DNA of 53,969 nucleotides from an uncultured Agrococcus sp. GTDB lineage: Bacteria; Actinomycetota; Actinomycetes; Actinomycetales; Microbacteriaceae. Below the pieces are notes generated by a model, which was given only the letters and a program-made list of their open reading frames with translations, was not told where the DNA came from and searched no databases. Of this stretch, positions 1 to 9,288 are shown in pieces. The DNA is taken from contig NZ_CAMEFJ010000010.1 in assembly GCF_945915485.1 (NCBI RefSeq), positions 1 through 53,969 on the forward strand. The letters run 5' to 3'. Both the position numbers and the translations under genes were made by a program. Position 1 is the first letter of the stretch. Each line of letters opens with the position of its first letter.

Positions 1-600
1 TTGCCGCCGTCCCGCCGGCCAGATGTCGTCTCGCCCACCCCGCCGAGACTTGCCAGCGAAACGCCCTGCGTGCTGGGCAGCAGCGGCTGACGCGCAGCGT
101 TCGCGCCGTGCACGCCGAGGCGCCGACCACGGGCGGTGCGGGTGAGCGGCCGATTGGTTCCTCCAAACTCCGCTATTCACGAATCCTCTTCCCGGCAAAC
201 TCACCGGCTGGCAATACCCGAACAACGGCATTGTGGCGTTTCGTAAAGCCGGCTCAGTAGGCATCCTGCGAACAGGGCGGAGGTGCTTCGTTGCGACAAC
301 CTCGGCGCTTCGACCGAGTTGACGGTGGTCACTCTTCTCGTGTCCGACCGCCCAAGAATGAATGAGACGCATGATCTTCCACTCAGCCCCAGACCGCGGC
401 ACAGGCGGGGTAGCGCAGGAGCGTCGTGCTCGGGAGCCGCGGGGCCGACTTCGTACTTGTCGCACCGTGGTTTCTGCCGTCCGCCGCGTTTCGTGTTCGC
501 CGCGTCTCGTGCGTGAACGTTGGCTGAGTCGACCGTGGGCCCGGCATGTCGCAAGGCACTCACTGCTCCGAAGTCGGAACTGCTCCGCGTGCTGGATGCG
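1..600. other. 600-bp stretch with no recognisable gene
   Basis: This stretch lies downstream of tyrS. Open frames on both strands here are short, overlapping and arginine/serine-rich, and none resembles a known family; I see no tRNA fold, no rRNA sequence and no strong terminator. A small dyad (TCCGAAGTCGGA, near 578) lies about 20 nt after the tyrS stop. In related actinobacteria an rRNA operon often follows tyrS, so this could be the upstream flank of one, but I see no convincing rrn promoter. Confidence 0.5.
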
Positions 601-1896
601 TCAGTCGGAGACTCGCGCGGCCGCGAGTGTTTTCTTGCCGCGGCGAAGCACTGCGTAGCGACCGTGCAGCAGGTGGTCGGCGATGGTCGCCTCGGCATCC
701 TGAACGCGCACGTTGTTGACCGAGACAGCACCTTGCTGGAATGCCCTTCGTGCTTCCGAGAGGCTCGTGACCAGCTGCGTGTCGCGAAGCAGTTCCGCTA
801 TCGATGTCGCCGGCGAGGCGTCGACGACTTCGAGTGACTCGACCGCCTGGCGCAGGGCATCCTCGCTGAGTGCTGCAAGATCTCCGCTGCCGAAGAGCGC
901 TGATGAGGCATCGATGGCCTCGTGCGTCGTCTCGGTACCGTGCACGAAGCTCGTCACTTCGAACGCGAGTCGCTTCTGGGCGACACGTCGGAACGGTTCT
1001 TCCTCGACTGCGCGAGCGAGTTCATCGATCTCTGCGCTTGACAGGAATGTGAACGCTTTGAGCAGCTTGACGACGATCTTGTCATCCTGGTTCAGCCAGA
1101 ACTGGTACATGGCGTACGGAGACGCGAGTTTGGCATCGAGCCAGATCGCGTTGCCCTCGCTCTTGCCGAACTTCTTGCCGTCAGCGTCGGTGATCAGCGG
1201 CGTACCCAGTGCATGCGCGTGCACGCCTTCCGCCTTGCGGATGAGCTCGGTGCCGGCGGTCAGGTTGCCCCACTGATCGCTGCCGCCGAGCTGCATCGTG
1301 CATCCGTAGCGCAGGAAGAGCTCTCTGAAATCGAGGCCCTGCAGCACTTGGTAGCTGAACTCCGCGTAAGAGATCCCGTCGTCGGAATCCATCCTGGCGG
1401 CGACGGCATCCTTCTTCAGCATCGTGCCGACCCTGAAGTGCTTACCGATTTCGCGAAGGTAGTCGACGGTCGACATGGGTGCCGTCCAGTCGAGATTGTT
1501 CACCAGCTGCACTGCGTTCTCGCCCTCGTCGGAGAGGAACCTGAGCATCTGCTTTCCGAGGTACGTGACCCATTCCGCAACGGTTTCGCGCTCATTGAGC
1601 TGTCGTTCACTCGTAGGTTTCGGGTCACCGATGAGGCCCGTCGAACCGCCCACGAGCGCGAGGGGTCGATGCCCTGCGAGCTGCAGGCGTCGCATCACGA
1701 TCAGTTGCGCCAGGTTGCCAAGGTGCAGGCTCGGCGCTGTCGGGTCGAATCCGCAGTAGTAGGTGATGGGGTCTCCGGCCAGCGCCTCGCGCAGAGCGTC
1801 CTCGTCGGTTGACACGTGGACGCTGCCTCGCCAGACGAGTTCATCCCATACGTTCTCGAACGCAGGGTCGAGCTGAATCGGAGCCGGAATCTGCAT
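601..1896 (-). CDS. tyrS: Tyrosyl-tRNA synthetase
   Basis: A 431-residue class I aminoacyl-tRNA synthetase that charges tRNA-Tyr in the cytoplasm. The HIGH-type motif reads HLGN at about residues 58-61, the KMSKS loop is present as KFGKS near residue 240, and the last ~60 residues form an S4 RNA-binding domain (VRVQDAEATIADH). Length is normal for bacterial TyrRS. The frame is open upstream to 1956, but MQIPAPIQ is the natural family start. The only purine-rich stretch (AGGAG) is 16 nt away, too far to be a good ribosome binding site, whereas TACTGT sits 7 nt before the ATG, which suggests a leaderless mRNA. It is the usual distal neighbour of argH in this group, but the divergent satD-like promoter and the plus-strand pair now separate them. 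Confidence 0.96.
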   Translation of the reverse strand: MQIPAPIQLDPAFENVWDELVWRGSVHVSTDEDALREALAGDPITYYCGFDPTAPSLHLGNLAQLIVMRRLQLAGHRPLALVGGSTGLIGDPKPTSERQLNERETVAEWVTYLGKQMLRFLSDEGENAVQLVNNLDWTAPMSTVDYLREIGKHFRVGTMLKKDAVAARMDSDDGISYAEFSYQVLQGLDFRELFLRYGCTMQLGGSDQWGNLTAGTELIRKAEGVHAHALGTPLITDADGKKFGKSEGNAIWLDAKLASPYAMYQFWLNQDDKIVVKLLKAFTFLSSAEIDELARAVEEEPFRRVAQKRLAFEVTSFVHGTETTHEAIDASSALFGSGDLAALSEDALRQAVESLEVVDASPATSIAELLRDTQLVTSLSEARRAFQQGAVSVNNVRVQDAEATIADHLLHGRYAVLRRGKKTLAAARVSD

Positions 1897-1903
1897 GATG
1901 ACA

Positions 1904-1909
1904 ACAGTA
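1904..1909 (-). promoter_or_regulatory. -10 hexamer of tyrS (leaderless candidate)
   Basis: TACTGT on the minus strand ends 7 nt before the tyrS ATG. This spacing would put transcription start at or next to the start codon. Confidence 0.5.
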
Positions 1910-1954
1910 GTGCTCCTGCGGTCGGAAACGCATATCGGCACGCATCCGGTTAAC

Positions 1955-1968
1955 AACCCTGAGGGGTT
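1955..1968. promoter_or_regulatory. AACC-N6-GGTT dyad 1, upstream of the satD-like gene
   Basis: AACCCTGAGGGGTT, a dyad with the same AACC-N6-GGTT form as the second site 15 bp further on. It abuts the candidate -35 (TTGATT, 1967-1972). It could be an operator for the HTH protein encoded just downstream. Confidence 0.45.
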
Positions 1969-1994
1969 GATTGATTGATGGTGAACCGTATAGG
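1967..1994 (+). promoter_or_regulatory. Promoter of the satD-like operon
   Basis: TTGATT (1967-1972) and TATAGG (1989-1994) are 16 bp apart. The -10 lies inside the near-perfect palindrome at 1982-1999, so a protein bound there would block RNA polymerase. Confidence 0.5.
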
Positions 1995-1999
1995 GTTCA
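1982..1999. promoter_or_regulatory. 18-bp near-perfect palindrome over the -10 (operator candidate)
   Basis: TGAACCGTATAGGGTTCA is symmetrical at all but one pair of positions. Together with the dyad at 1955-1968 it gives two AACC-N6-GGTT sites with centres 29 bp apart, close to three helical turns. This arrangement suits cooperative autorepression by the downstream HTH protein. Confidence 0.55.
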
Positions 2000-2075
2000 G
2001 TGAAAGACGGTGTCGTCTCTGGACGACACCCAGTCCGTCCGCGCCAAGCGGTCGGTGATCACCTCGGGAGGCATC

Positions 2076-2684
2076 GTGTTCGTCATAACAGCGGACCAGC
2101 GCGGCTCGCGCCGAACAGGAAGTCGCGCAGCATCACGCATGCGAGAACTCAGCGAAAAATACGACGACGATCTGCTGTTGCCGATCGCGCACTACGCAGG
2201 CGACGAGCTGCAGTTCGTGAGCGAAAGCGCGACCGCAGTAACAGCGATCAGTCTGGAGATGAACAATGATGCCTGGTACGTCGGCATCGGCATCGGCGGA
2301 GGGACCCTCGGCGAAACCGCCGCGGATTCCCACGGCGCGGCGTTCGAATACGCGCGCGAGGCGGTGACATCGGCCAAGCCGCTCCCCTGGGGCATCGCCG
2401 TGCGAGCCGACGACGACGAACTCGGAGCGGATGCGGAGGCAGGGCTCGCGCTGCTGCAGGGAATCCGTTCGAAACGAACCGATTCGGGCAGTGACATCGC
2501 TGAGCTGGTCGCAGAGCTCGGCAGCGTCACGGCAGCAGCAGAAGAGCTGGGCATCAGCGTCAGCGCAGCGTCGAAGCGAGCGCGCATCGCGCTGTTGCGT
2601 CACGAAGCGCTGGGCCTCCCGCTCGCGGCACGGCTGCTCGCCTTCGCGAATGGGTCGGAGGTCCGTGGGACGGTGGAAGCATGA
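2076..2684 (+). CDS. SatD-like protein with C-terminal HTH
   Basis: A 202-residue protein whose start (MFVITADQRGSR) resembles the N-terminus of SatD-family proteins, followed by an alpha/beta region (DELQFV, YVGIGIG) and a C-terminal helix-turn-helix (about residues 153-180, SVTAAAEELGISVSAASKRAR). I chose the GTG at 2076 because GGGAGG lies 4 nt upstream and the family motif begins there; the frame is also open from a GTG at 2010, which has a weak ribosome site and overlaps the operator region. The stop overlaps the ATG of the next gene by 4 nt, so the two are translationally coupled. Two palindromes upstream suggest autoregulation. The SatD role is poorly understood and I assign no target. 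Confidence 0.7.
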   Translation: MFVITADQRGSRRTGSRAASRMRELSEKYDDDLLLPIAHYAGDELQFVSESATAVTAISLEMNNDAWYVGIGIGGGTLGETAADSHGAAFEYAREAVTSAKPLPWGIAVRADDDELGADAEAGLALLQGIRSKRTDSGSDIAELVAELGSVTAAAEELGISVSAASKRARIALLRHEALGLPLAARLLAFANGSEVRGTVEA

Positions 2685-3160
2685 ACTTCGCGAAATCCTT
2701 CCCGGGGCTCATCACGATCGCCGGTATCGGCGCCGTGATCGCAATCGCCGCGTGCGTCGTCGCCGCGATGCTGCCGCCCGTCCCGCAGTGGATGGCCGTC
2801 GGAATCGTCACGACGGCTGTCATGGCGTCATGGGCGCACGGCTGGTTCGTCGTGAAGCTCACGTTCGAAGTCGCCGACCCTCCCACGAGTCCGCTGGAAA
2901 GCGGTCGCCAGCCGCTCGCTCCCCCGGCGGGCACAATGCGAGGAGGATGGATCATCGGCTTGCTCGAACGGGCTGCCACGACAGCAGCCATCGGAGCAGG
3001 GCTGTTCGTCGCGCTCGCCGTCATCGTGGCGGTCAAGGCGGTCGGTCGATTCGGCGAACTCGACAAGCCGGAGTCGCGTGAGCGCTTCATCATCGGCACG
3101 CTCGCATCCCTCGGCACAGCCGCGCTCTGGGGTGCCGCCGCCTACCTCTGGCGCATTTGA
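2681..3160 (+). CDS. Small integral membrane protein coupled to the satD-like gene
   Basis: A 159-residue protein with hydrophobic segments at about 8-32, 38-60, 88-118 and 136-157, so three or four membrane passes. A conserved-looking motif, AVGRFGELDKPESRERFIIG, precedes the last helix. Its ATG overlaps the upstream stop (ATGA), which implies a shared function with the SatD-like protein. In other bacteria SatD genes sit beside DUF3307 membrane proteins; this protein may be a short relative, but I cannot show that from the sequence. It converges on argH with only 12 bp between the two stops and no visible terminator in the gap. Confidence 0.7.
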   Translation: MNFAKSFPGLITIAGIGAVIAIAACVVAAMLPPVPQWMAVGIVTTAVMASWAHGWFVVKLTFEVADPPTSPLESGRQPLAPPAGTMRGGWIIGLLERAATTAAIGAGLFVALAVIVAVKAVGRFGELDKPESRERFIIGTLASLGTAALWGAAAYLWRI

Positions 3161-3172
3161 CCCACTGCTCTG

Positions 3173-4597
<1,425 letters not shown>

Positions 4598-4664
4598 TCA
4601 TCGTCGTTGTCGTGCGGCTTCCGCCAGCCTAGCTGCGACGAAGTCATACTTGATTCGTTCGCCA

Positions 4665-4739
4665 CGCTGAAAACTGCGGCGGAGCGGTGGGCAAAGTGGA
4701 ATATCCACTTCGTCTCACGCTCCAATGTCATTTTCAGCG
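4665..4739. repeat. Concentric interrupted palindrome between argF and argH
   Basis: Three paired blocks share one centre at 4702: CGCTGAAAA (4665-4673) with TTTTCAGCG (4731-4739), GGAGCG (4681-4686) with CGCTCC (4718-4723), and AAGTGG (4694-4699) with CCACTT (4705-4710). The unpaired stretches between blocks are exactly 7 nt on both sides. As RNA it folds into a long stem with two internal loops just after the argF stop, so it may act as a terminator or processing signal. Confidence 0.7.
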
Positions 4740-4746
4740 CGGCGCG

Positions 4747-5667
4747 CTACTGCTCGAGCAGCCAGGCCAGCAGGGACTTCTGCGCGTGCAGACGGTTCTC
4801 CGCTTCGTCCCAGATCACCGATTGCGGGCCGTCGATGACCTCGGCCGTCACCTCGAATCCGCGGTAGGCAGGCAGGCAGTGCAGGAAGATCGCGTCGTCA
4901 GCAGCCTGCTCCATGAGCTCGACATCGACTCGATAGGTCTCGAATCTGCGGAGGCGCTCTTCTTTCTCGGACTCCTGCCCCATAGACACCCAGGTGTCGG
5001 TCACGATGACATCCGCATCGGCTGCCGCTTCGCGCGCATCCACTGTGAACCCGGCGCTGCCGCCGGTATCGGCCGCAATCCGCTGTGCGTCCGCAAGGAT
5101 ATCGCCGCGCGGCGCCTCGTCCGCGGGCCCCGACAGCACGACGTGCATCCCGGCGGTCGCGCAGGCGAGCAGGTACGAATGCGCCATGTTGCTGGCGGTG
5201 TCGCCGAAGAACGCGAGTTTCTGGCCCGCGAGTTCTCCCCTGTGCTCCTTCACGGTGACGAGGTCGGCGAGAAGCTGGCAGGGGTGGAAGTCATCGCTCA
5301 GTGCATTCACGACGGGGATGGTCGTGCCGGCGGCCATCTCCTCCAGCCCCGACTGCGCGTACGTGCGCCAAACGACTGCAGCGAGCATCCGCTCGAACAC
5401 TCGCGCGGTGTCCGCCACGGACTCCTTGCCGCCGAGCTGACTCTCGCCGGGATTGATGATAAGCGGGTTGCCACCCAGTTCGCTGATGCCCGTCGCGAAC
5501 GAAAGCCTGGTGCGGGTCGACGTCTTGTCGAAGATGACAGCGACAGTCTGCGGACCCTCGAGCGGGCGCTCTGCGAAGCGATCGCGCTTCATCGCTATCG
5601 CGCGGTCGATGACCTGACGCTGCTCGTCGGGGCTGAGATCGTCATCGCGGAGGAAGTGGCGCGTCAT
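4747..5667 (-). CDS. argF: Ornithine carbamoyltransferase
   Basis: A 306-residue transcarbamylase that makes citrulline from ornithine and carbamoyl phosphate. The carbamoyl-phosphate site STRTR is at residues 50-54, the HPCQ motif at 128-131 and the ornithine-site HCLPA near 262, all intact. Length is normal. There is no Shine-Dalgarno sequence; TAAGCT lies 6 nt before the ATG, pointing to a leaderless transcript. In relatives argF follows argD directly. Here it is separated from argB by 4.4 kb of unrelated genes and by a large palindrome, so it probably relies on its own promoter. Confidence 0.97.
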   Translation of the reverse strand: MTRHFLRDDDLSPDEQRQVIDRAIAMKRDRFAERPLEGPQTVAVIFDKTSTRTRLSFATGISELGGNPLIINPGESQLGGKESVADTARVFERMLAAVVWRTYAQSGLEEMAAGTTIPVVNALSDDFHPCQLLADLVTVKEHRGELAGQKLAFFGDTASNMAHSYLLACATAGMHVVLSGPADEAPRGDILADAQRIAADTGGSAGFTVDAREAAADADVIVTDTWVSMGQESEKEERLRRFETYRVDVELMEQAADDAIFLHCLPAYRGFEVTAEVIDGPQSVIWDEAENRLHAQKSLLAWLLEQ

Positions 5668-5673
5668 GCAACA

Positions 5674-5679
5674 AGCTTA
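5674..5679 (-). promoter_or_regulatory. -10 hexamer of argF (leaderless candidate)
   Basis: TAAGCT ends 6 nt before the argF ATG; no ribosome binding site is present. Confidence 0.5.
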
Positions 5680-5716
5680 TGCTCACAGCTCCCGACACAC
5701 GAAACCGTGCTGCGCT

Positions 5717-5796
5717 GGGGCCAAAACATCGGTCTGTGCTGAGTGCCATGGCTATATACGGCGTTGGCCGCCGACATAGACCGATTTTTGGGCCCT
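5717..5796. repeat. 80-bp concentric palindrome with TCGGTCTGTG/CATAGACCGA arms
   Basis: Outer arms 5717-5738 and 5775-5796 pair over 22 positions with two mismatches and two G-T wobbles. Inner GCCA (5745-5748) pairs with TGGC (5765-5768), and TATA lies exactly at the centre (5756.5). The arms are shared with the palindrome at 39174-39245. It lies between the PfpI gene and argF and could terminate the PfpI transcript. A second small dyad, CCCTCC-GCCCG-GGAGGG, directly overlaps its right end. Confidence 0.75.
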
Positions 5797-5842
5797 CCGC
5801 CCGGGAGGGGCGATGTTCGAACGACGGCATCGCACGAAGAAC

Positions 5843-6445
5843 TTAGGAGCGGCCGTCAGCGACGAACGGGTCGGCATCGGCGTCGGTCTGCACGATGAGT
5901 TCACCCCGGCGCGCTGCTTCCGCCGCGACGGCGTCACCGGCCAGATGCCGAATGAGGGCGTGTGCCATGTCGATGCCCGCGGAGATGCCCGATGACGTCC
6001 AGACGCGATCGTCCTCGACCCACCGTGCTCTGGCATCCCATTCGACGCGCTCGCCGAATCCCGTCGCCCAGTCGAAGGCCAGTTTGTTCGATGTCGCTCT
6101 GTGCCCGTCGAGGATGCCAGCTGCTGCGAGCAACGCGCTCCCCGTGCACACGCTGGTCGCCATCCGCGCGAGACCAGCCAGGCGAACCAGCTCGCCGAGG
6201 AAGTCCGCGTCGGACACCAGCGCGCGCGTGCCCATCCCGCCGGGAACCAGCAGGATGTCGGGCTCCTCGAGCGCGTTCAGGGAGTTGGGGGCTACGACTT
6301 CGACGCCCTGTGAGCTACGTATCGGCCCGGGGACGACGGCGTGGAAAACGCACTCGAAGCCATCTGCCAGCGAGAAGAGTTCGACGGGCCCGAATACGTC
6401 GAGCAGTTCGAAGCCGTCGAACAGCAGCACGTCGATGCGATTCAT
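5843..6445 (-). CDS. DJ-1/PfpI-family protein (isonitrile-hydratase-like)
   Basis: A 200-residue DJ-1/PfpI-superfamily protein with the nucleophile-elbow cysteine at residue 100 in SVCTGS, the N-terminal acidic motif FDGFELLDVFGP, and the PGGMGTR loop. This pattern is closest to isonitrile-hydratase-like and ThiJ-type members; the substrate cannot be told from sequence. I chose ATG 6445 because TAGATT lies 7 nt upstream, a leaderless arrangement; the frame is open to a TTG at 6454. It lies directly after the prpC relic and has a promoter of its own within or next to that relic. It is one of the genes that replace argD between argB and argF. Confidence 0.85.
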   Translation of the reverse strand: MNRIDVLLFDGFELLDVFGPVELFSLADGFECVFHAVVPGPIRSSQGVEVVAPNSLNALEEPDILLVPGGMGTRALVSDADFLGELVRLAGLARMATSVCTGSALLAAAGILDGHRATSNKLAFDWATGFGERVEWDARARWVEDDRVWTSSGISAGIDMAHALIRHLAGDAVAAEAARRGELIVQTDADADPFVADGRS

Positions 6446-6452
6446 GACTGTC

Positions 6453-6458
6453 AATCTA
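6453..6458 (-). promoter_or_regulatory. -10 hexamer of the PfpI gene (leaderless candidate)
   Basis: TAGATT ends 7 nt before the ATG at 6445, and no ribosome site is visible. Confidence 0.45.
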
Positions 6459-6488
6459 CGCGATGTCTCCGCGCAACCGGAGCGCTCC

Positions 6489-6784
6489 CTACCACCGCAC
6501 GTGGCGTTCTTCGCCGGTGTAGATCGAGGGCGGGCGGATGAGCGCGTTCGCCGCGTTCTGCTCGAGAATGTGCGCTGCCCACCCTGTGACCCGCGAAGCT
6601 ACGAACAGCGGTGTGAACGTGGGAATGTCGAAGCCCATCAGGAAGTACGTGGGCCCAGCAGGGCAATCGAGGTTCGGGTGGATGCCCTTGCGCTCGATGA
6701 ACTCGTCGGCGAGCGCACGACAGCGGTGTACTCGTCGGGAACGTCAGCGAGACCCTTGAAGATTTCCTGTTGTTCTGCTTTCAT
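6489..6784 (-). pseudogene. prpC: 2-methylcitrate synthase relic with internal deletion
   Basis: The first ~22 codons (MKAEQQEIFKGLADV, then YTAV) match the N-terminal segment of methylcitrate synthases. The sequence then jumps, in another frame, to the C-terminal ~75 residues (ALADEFIERKGIHPNLD, MGFDIPTFTPLFVASR, TGWAAHILEQ, NALIRPPS) ending at TAG 6489. About 300 codons carrying the catalytic histidines and aspartate are missing. A very strong ribosome site (AGGAGGAG) remains before the ATG. Read from that ATG, the frame stops after 47 codons. It is the last gene of the GntR-prpD-prpB cluster, so the methylcitrate cycle cannot run from this locus alone. Confidence 0.88.
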
Positions 6785-6805
6785 GACTCTCTCCTCCTGC
6801 GGCGA

Positions 6806-7705
6806 TTATCGTTCGACTCGGAAGTTGAACACCGATGTGTCGAAGTGGTTGTACGACTCGTAGTCGATGAGTTCGTAGAGGTCTGCGCGGTGCTGCATTT
6901 CATCCAGCTTGTCGCGCAGGTGCCCTGCATCCAGCAACGCATCCAGCGCGCGCTCCGTAGCTCCCATCGCCATGCGGAGCATGGACACCGGCCAGATGAC
7001 CATGTTCATGCCGACGTCCCGGAGTTGCTCGACAGAGAACAGGTCGCTCTTGCCGAACTCCGTCATGTTGGCCAGCAGCGGGACTTCGACAGCTTTTCGC
7101 ATCGCTTCGAATTCATCGAGCGTGCGCATGGCCTCCGGGAACACTGCGTCGGCTCCCGCGTCGACGAGCTGTTTTGCCCGCTCGAGTGCCGCGTCAAGCC
7201 CTTCGGCGGCCCGGACGTCCGTGCGTGCCACGATGAGGAAATTCTCGTCTCGACGTGCGTCGACGGCCGCGCGGATGCGTTTGATCGCGGTCTGCTCATC
7301 AACGACCTGCTTGCCGTCGAGGTGGCCGCAGCGCTTCGGGTTGATCTGATCCTCTATATGGCATCCCGCAAGACCCGCGTCCTCGAACTCTTGCACGGTT
7401 CTCGCGACGTTCATCGGCTCGCCGAATCCGGTGTCGGCATCGATGATCGCCGGGAGGTCGGTGACTCGCGCGATCTGCCGCCCGCGGGCTGCGACTTCGG
7501 TCTGGGTCGTCAGGCCGATGTCGGGAAGCCCGAGATCGGCGGAGAGCACGGCGCCGGAAATGTAGACCCCTTCGAACCCTTTCTGCTCGATGAGACGGGC
7601 GGAAAGCGGATTGAATGCACCCGGGAATCGCAGCAGCTCTCCCCCTTTCAGCCGAGTGCGGAGCAGTTCTCGCTTCCGTGTGGCGGTCGTCGTGGTGTAC
7701 AGCAC
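6806..7705 (-). CDS. prpB: 2-methylisocitrate lyase
   Basis: A 299-residue isocitrate-lyase/PEP-mutase-superfamily enzyme that splits 2-methylisocitrate to pyruvate and succinate in propionate catabolism. The catalytic KRCGH motif is at residues 124-128, followed by the conserved DGK, and the N-terminal PGAFNPLSARL and DADTGFG motifs are intact. The GTG start has AAGGGG 7 nt upstream. It lies 20 bp after prpD and 21 bp before the prpC relic, so the three formed an operon. The gene itself shows no damage. Confidence 0.95.
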   Translation of the reverse strand: MLYTTTTATRKRELLRTRLKGGELLRFPGAFNPLSARLIEQKGFEGVYISGAVLSADLGLPDIGLTTQTEVAARGRQIARVTDLPAIIDADTGFGEPMNVARTVQEFEDAGLAGCHIEDQINPKRCGHLDGKQVVDEQTAIKRIRAAVDARRDENFLIVARTDVRAAEGLDAALERAKQLVDAGADAVFPEAMRTLDEFEAMRKAVEVPLLANMTEFGKSDLFSVEQLRDVGMNMVIWPVSMLRMAMGATERALDALLDAGHLRDKLDEMQHRADLYELIDYESYNHFDTSVFNFRVER

Positions 7706-7725
7706 GGTGGTGCCCCTTCCGTGTT

Positions 7726-9261
7726 CTAGAACAGGCCGTTGTTCTGGCTTTTCGCGAGCGAGCCGGGAGCGGCCGTGATGGTGAGTTCTGCGAGTTCGCT
7801 CGCGTCGAGCTCGGGCAGGCGCTGCACGACTTCGAGGAACCGGTCGATCTCGGCGGGCTCGAGCACGCCCTCGGCGAGCGTCCTGAATTTCTCGATGTAC
7901 TGGTCGCGAGCGAACGGGCGAGCACCCAGCGGGTGCGCATCCGCGACGGCGATCTCATCGCGGATCTCCGTGCCGTCCTCAAGCGTGATCACGACGGCAC
8001 CCCCGAATGCCTTCTCGCCGATGTCGAGCGAGTGATAACGACGCGTCCACTCCGGATCCTCGACGGTCGTGACCTTCTGCCAGAGCTCCACTGTGTCCGC
8101 TCGCCCAGCGCGTTCCGGCGAGTAGGAGTCGACGTGGTGCCACGACCCGTCCTGCAGAGCAACCGTGAAGATAAACGGGATCGAATGGTCGAGCGTCTCT
8201 CTCGATGCCTTCGGGTCGTATTTCTGCGGGTCGCCGGCACCGGAGCCGATGACGTAGTGCGTGTGGTGCGAAGTGTGGATGACGATGGATGCGACCCGCT
8301 CCGGCCGTTCGACCAGTTCCGGGTGCTCGCGATGCAGCTTGCGCGCCAGGTCGATCCAGGCCTGCGCCTGGTACTCGGCCGAGTGCTCCTTCGTGTAGGT
8401 GTCGAGGATCGCCCGCTTGGCTTCCCCGGCTTCCGGCAGCGGCACTTCATAGGACGCGTCCGGCCCGTCGAGCAGCCAGGCGATCACGCCGTCTTCGCCC
8501 TCGTAAATGGGCGTCGGGCTGGTCTGCCCTCGCATTGCGCGGTCGACCGATTCAACGGCCATCTTGCCTGCGAACGCGGGAGCGTGCGCCTTCCATGTCG
8601 AGATTTCTCCCTTGCGCGACTGACGCGTCGCGGTCGTGGTGTGGAGCGCCTGGCCGATGGCCTGGAAGACGGTCTCGGTGCTGAGCCCCAGCAGCGTGCC
8701 GAGCCCGGCCGCGGCCGCGGGGCCGAGGTGCGCGACGTGATCGATCTTGTGCTCGTGCAGGCAGATCGCCTTCACGAGGTCGACCTGCACCTCGTAGGCG
8801 GTGGCGATCGCACGCACGACATCTTGGCCGCTCAGACCGTTGGCCGTCGCGCGGTGCTGGGCAACGGCGAGAATGGCGGGGATATTGTCGCCGGGATGCG
8901 AGTAGTCGGCCGCGAGGAAGGTGTCGTGGTAGTCGAGCTCCCGAACAGCAACTCCGTTGACCCAGGCCGCCCATTCGGGGCTCGTGCGGTCATCCGCGCG
9001 CAGGCCGAACACGGTAGCGCCCTCGCCGCCCGAGGAGACGGGATGCGCCTGCGCTTGGCCCCGGGCCGCAACGATCGGCGCCCTGTTCAGTGAGGCCGCC
9101 GCGACCGCCGCATTGTCGATGATGCGGTTGATGACCATGTCGACCACCTCATCGGTGACGGCGACAGGATCGGTCGCGATGGCTGCGAGTTTCCAGGCGA
9201 GCTGGTCTTCACGAGCAAGGTTCTCTTCTGATCGGTGGACACGAACGTTGTGGTGTTGCAT
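7726..9261 (-). CDS. prpD: 2-methylcitrate dehydratase
   Basis: A 511-residue MmgE/PrpD-family enzyme that dehydrates 2-methylcitrate to 2-methyl-cis-aconitate. Family motifs include the [22 protein letters not shown] stretch near residues 105-125 and the C-terminal [12 protein letters not shown] and HPLGARPF motifs. I prefer ATG 9261, preceded by AAAGGG at 5 nt, over a TTG at 9288 that abuts the GntR stop. It forms an operon with the upstream GntR regulator and downstream prpB. The frame is complete, unlike prpC. Confidence 0.95.
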   Translation of the reverse strand: MQHHNVRVHRSEENLAREDQLAWKLAAIATDPVAVTDEVVDMVINRIIDNAAVAAASLNRAPIVAARGQAQAHPVSSGGEGATVFGLRADDRTSPEWAAWVNGVAVRELDYHDTFLAADYSHPGDNIPAILAVAQHRATANGLSGQDVVRAIATAYEVQVDLVKAICLHEHKIDHVAHLGPAAAAGLGTLLGLSTETVFQAIGQALHTTTATRQSRKGEISTWKAHAPAFAGKMAVESVDRAMRGQTSPTPIYEGEDGVIAWLLDGPDASYEVPLPEAGEAKRAILDTYTKEHSAEYQAQAWIDLARKLHREHPELVERPERVASIVIHTSHHTHYVIGSGAGDPQKYDPKASRETLDHSIPFIFTVALQDGSWHHVDSYSPERAGRADTVELWQKVTTVEDPEWTRRYHSLDIGEKAFGGAVVITLEDGTEIRDEIAVADAHPLGARPFARDQYIEKFRTLAEGVLEPAEIDRFLEVVQRLPELDASELAELTITAAPGSLAKSQNNGLF

Positions 9262-9288
9262 TCTGACCCTTTCGGAGACGTTGCGCAA

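Noticed and set aside
1-600. rRNA promoter or tRNA gene
   Set aside because: No TTGACA/TATAAT pair at normal spacing and no cloverleaf were found on either strand.
2010-2075. Upstream GTG start for the SatD-like protein
   Set aside because: Weak ribosome site, overlaps the operator/promoter zone, and the added 22 residues precede the family start; kept only as an alternative.
7615-9093. 492-codon plus-strand open frame opposite prpD
   Set aside because: Antisense shadow of an intact PrpD; no recognisable domain or ribosome site.
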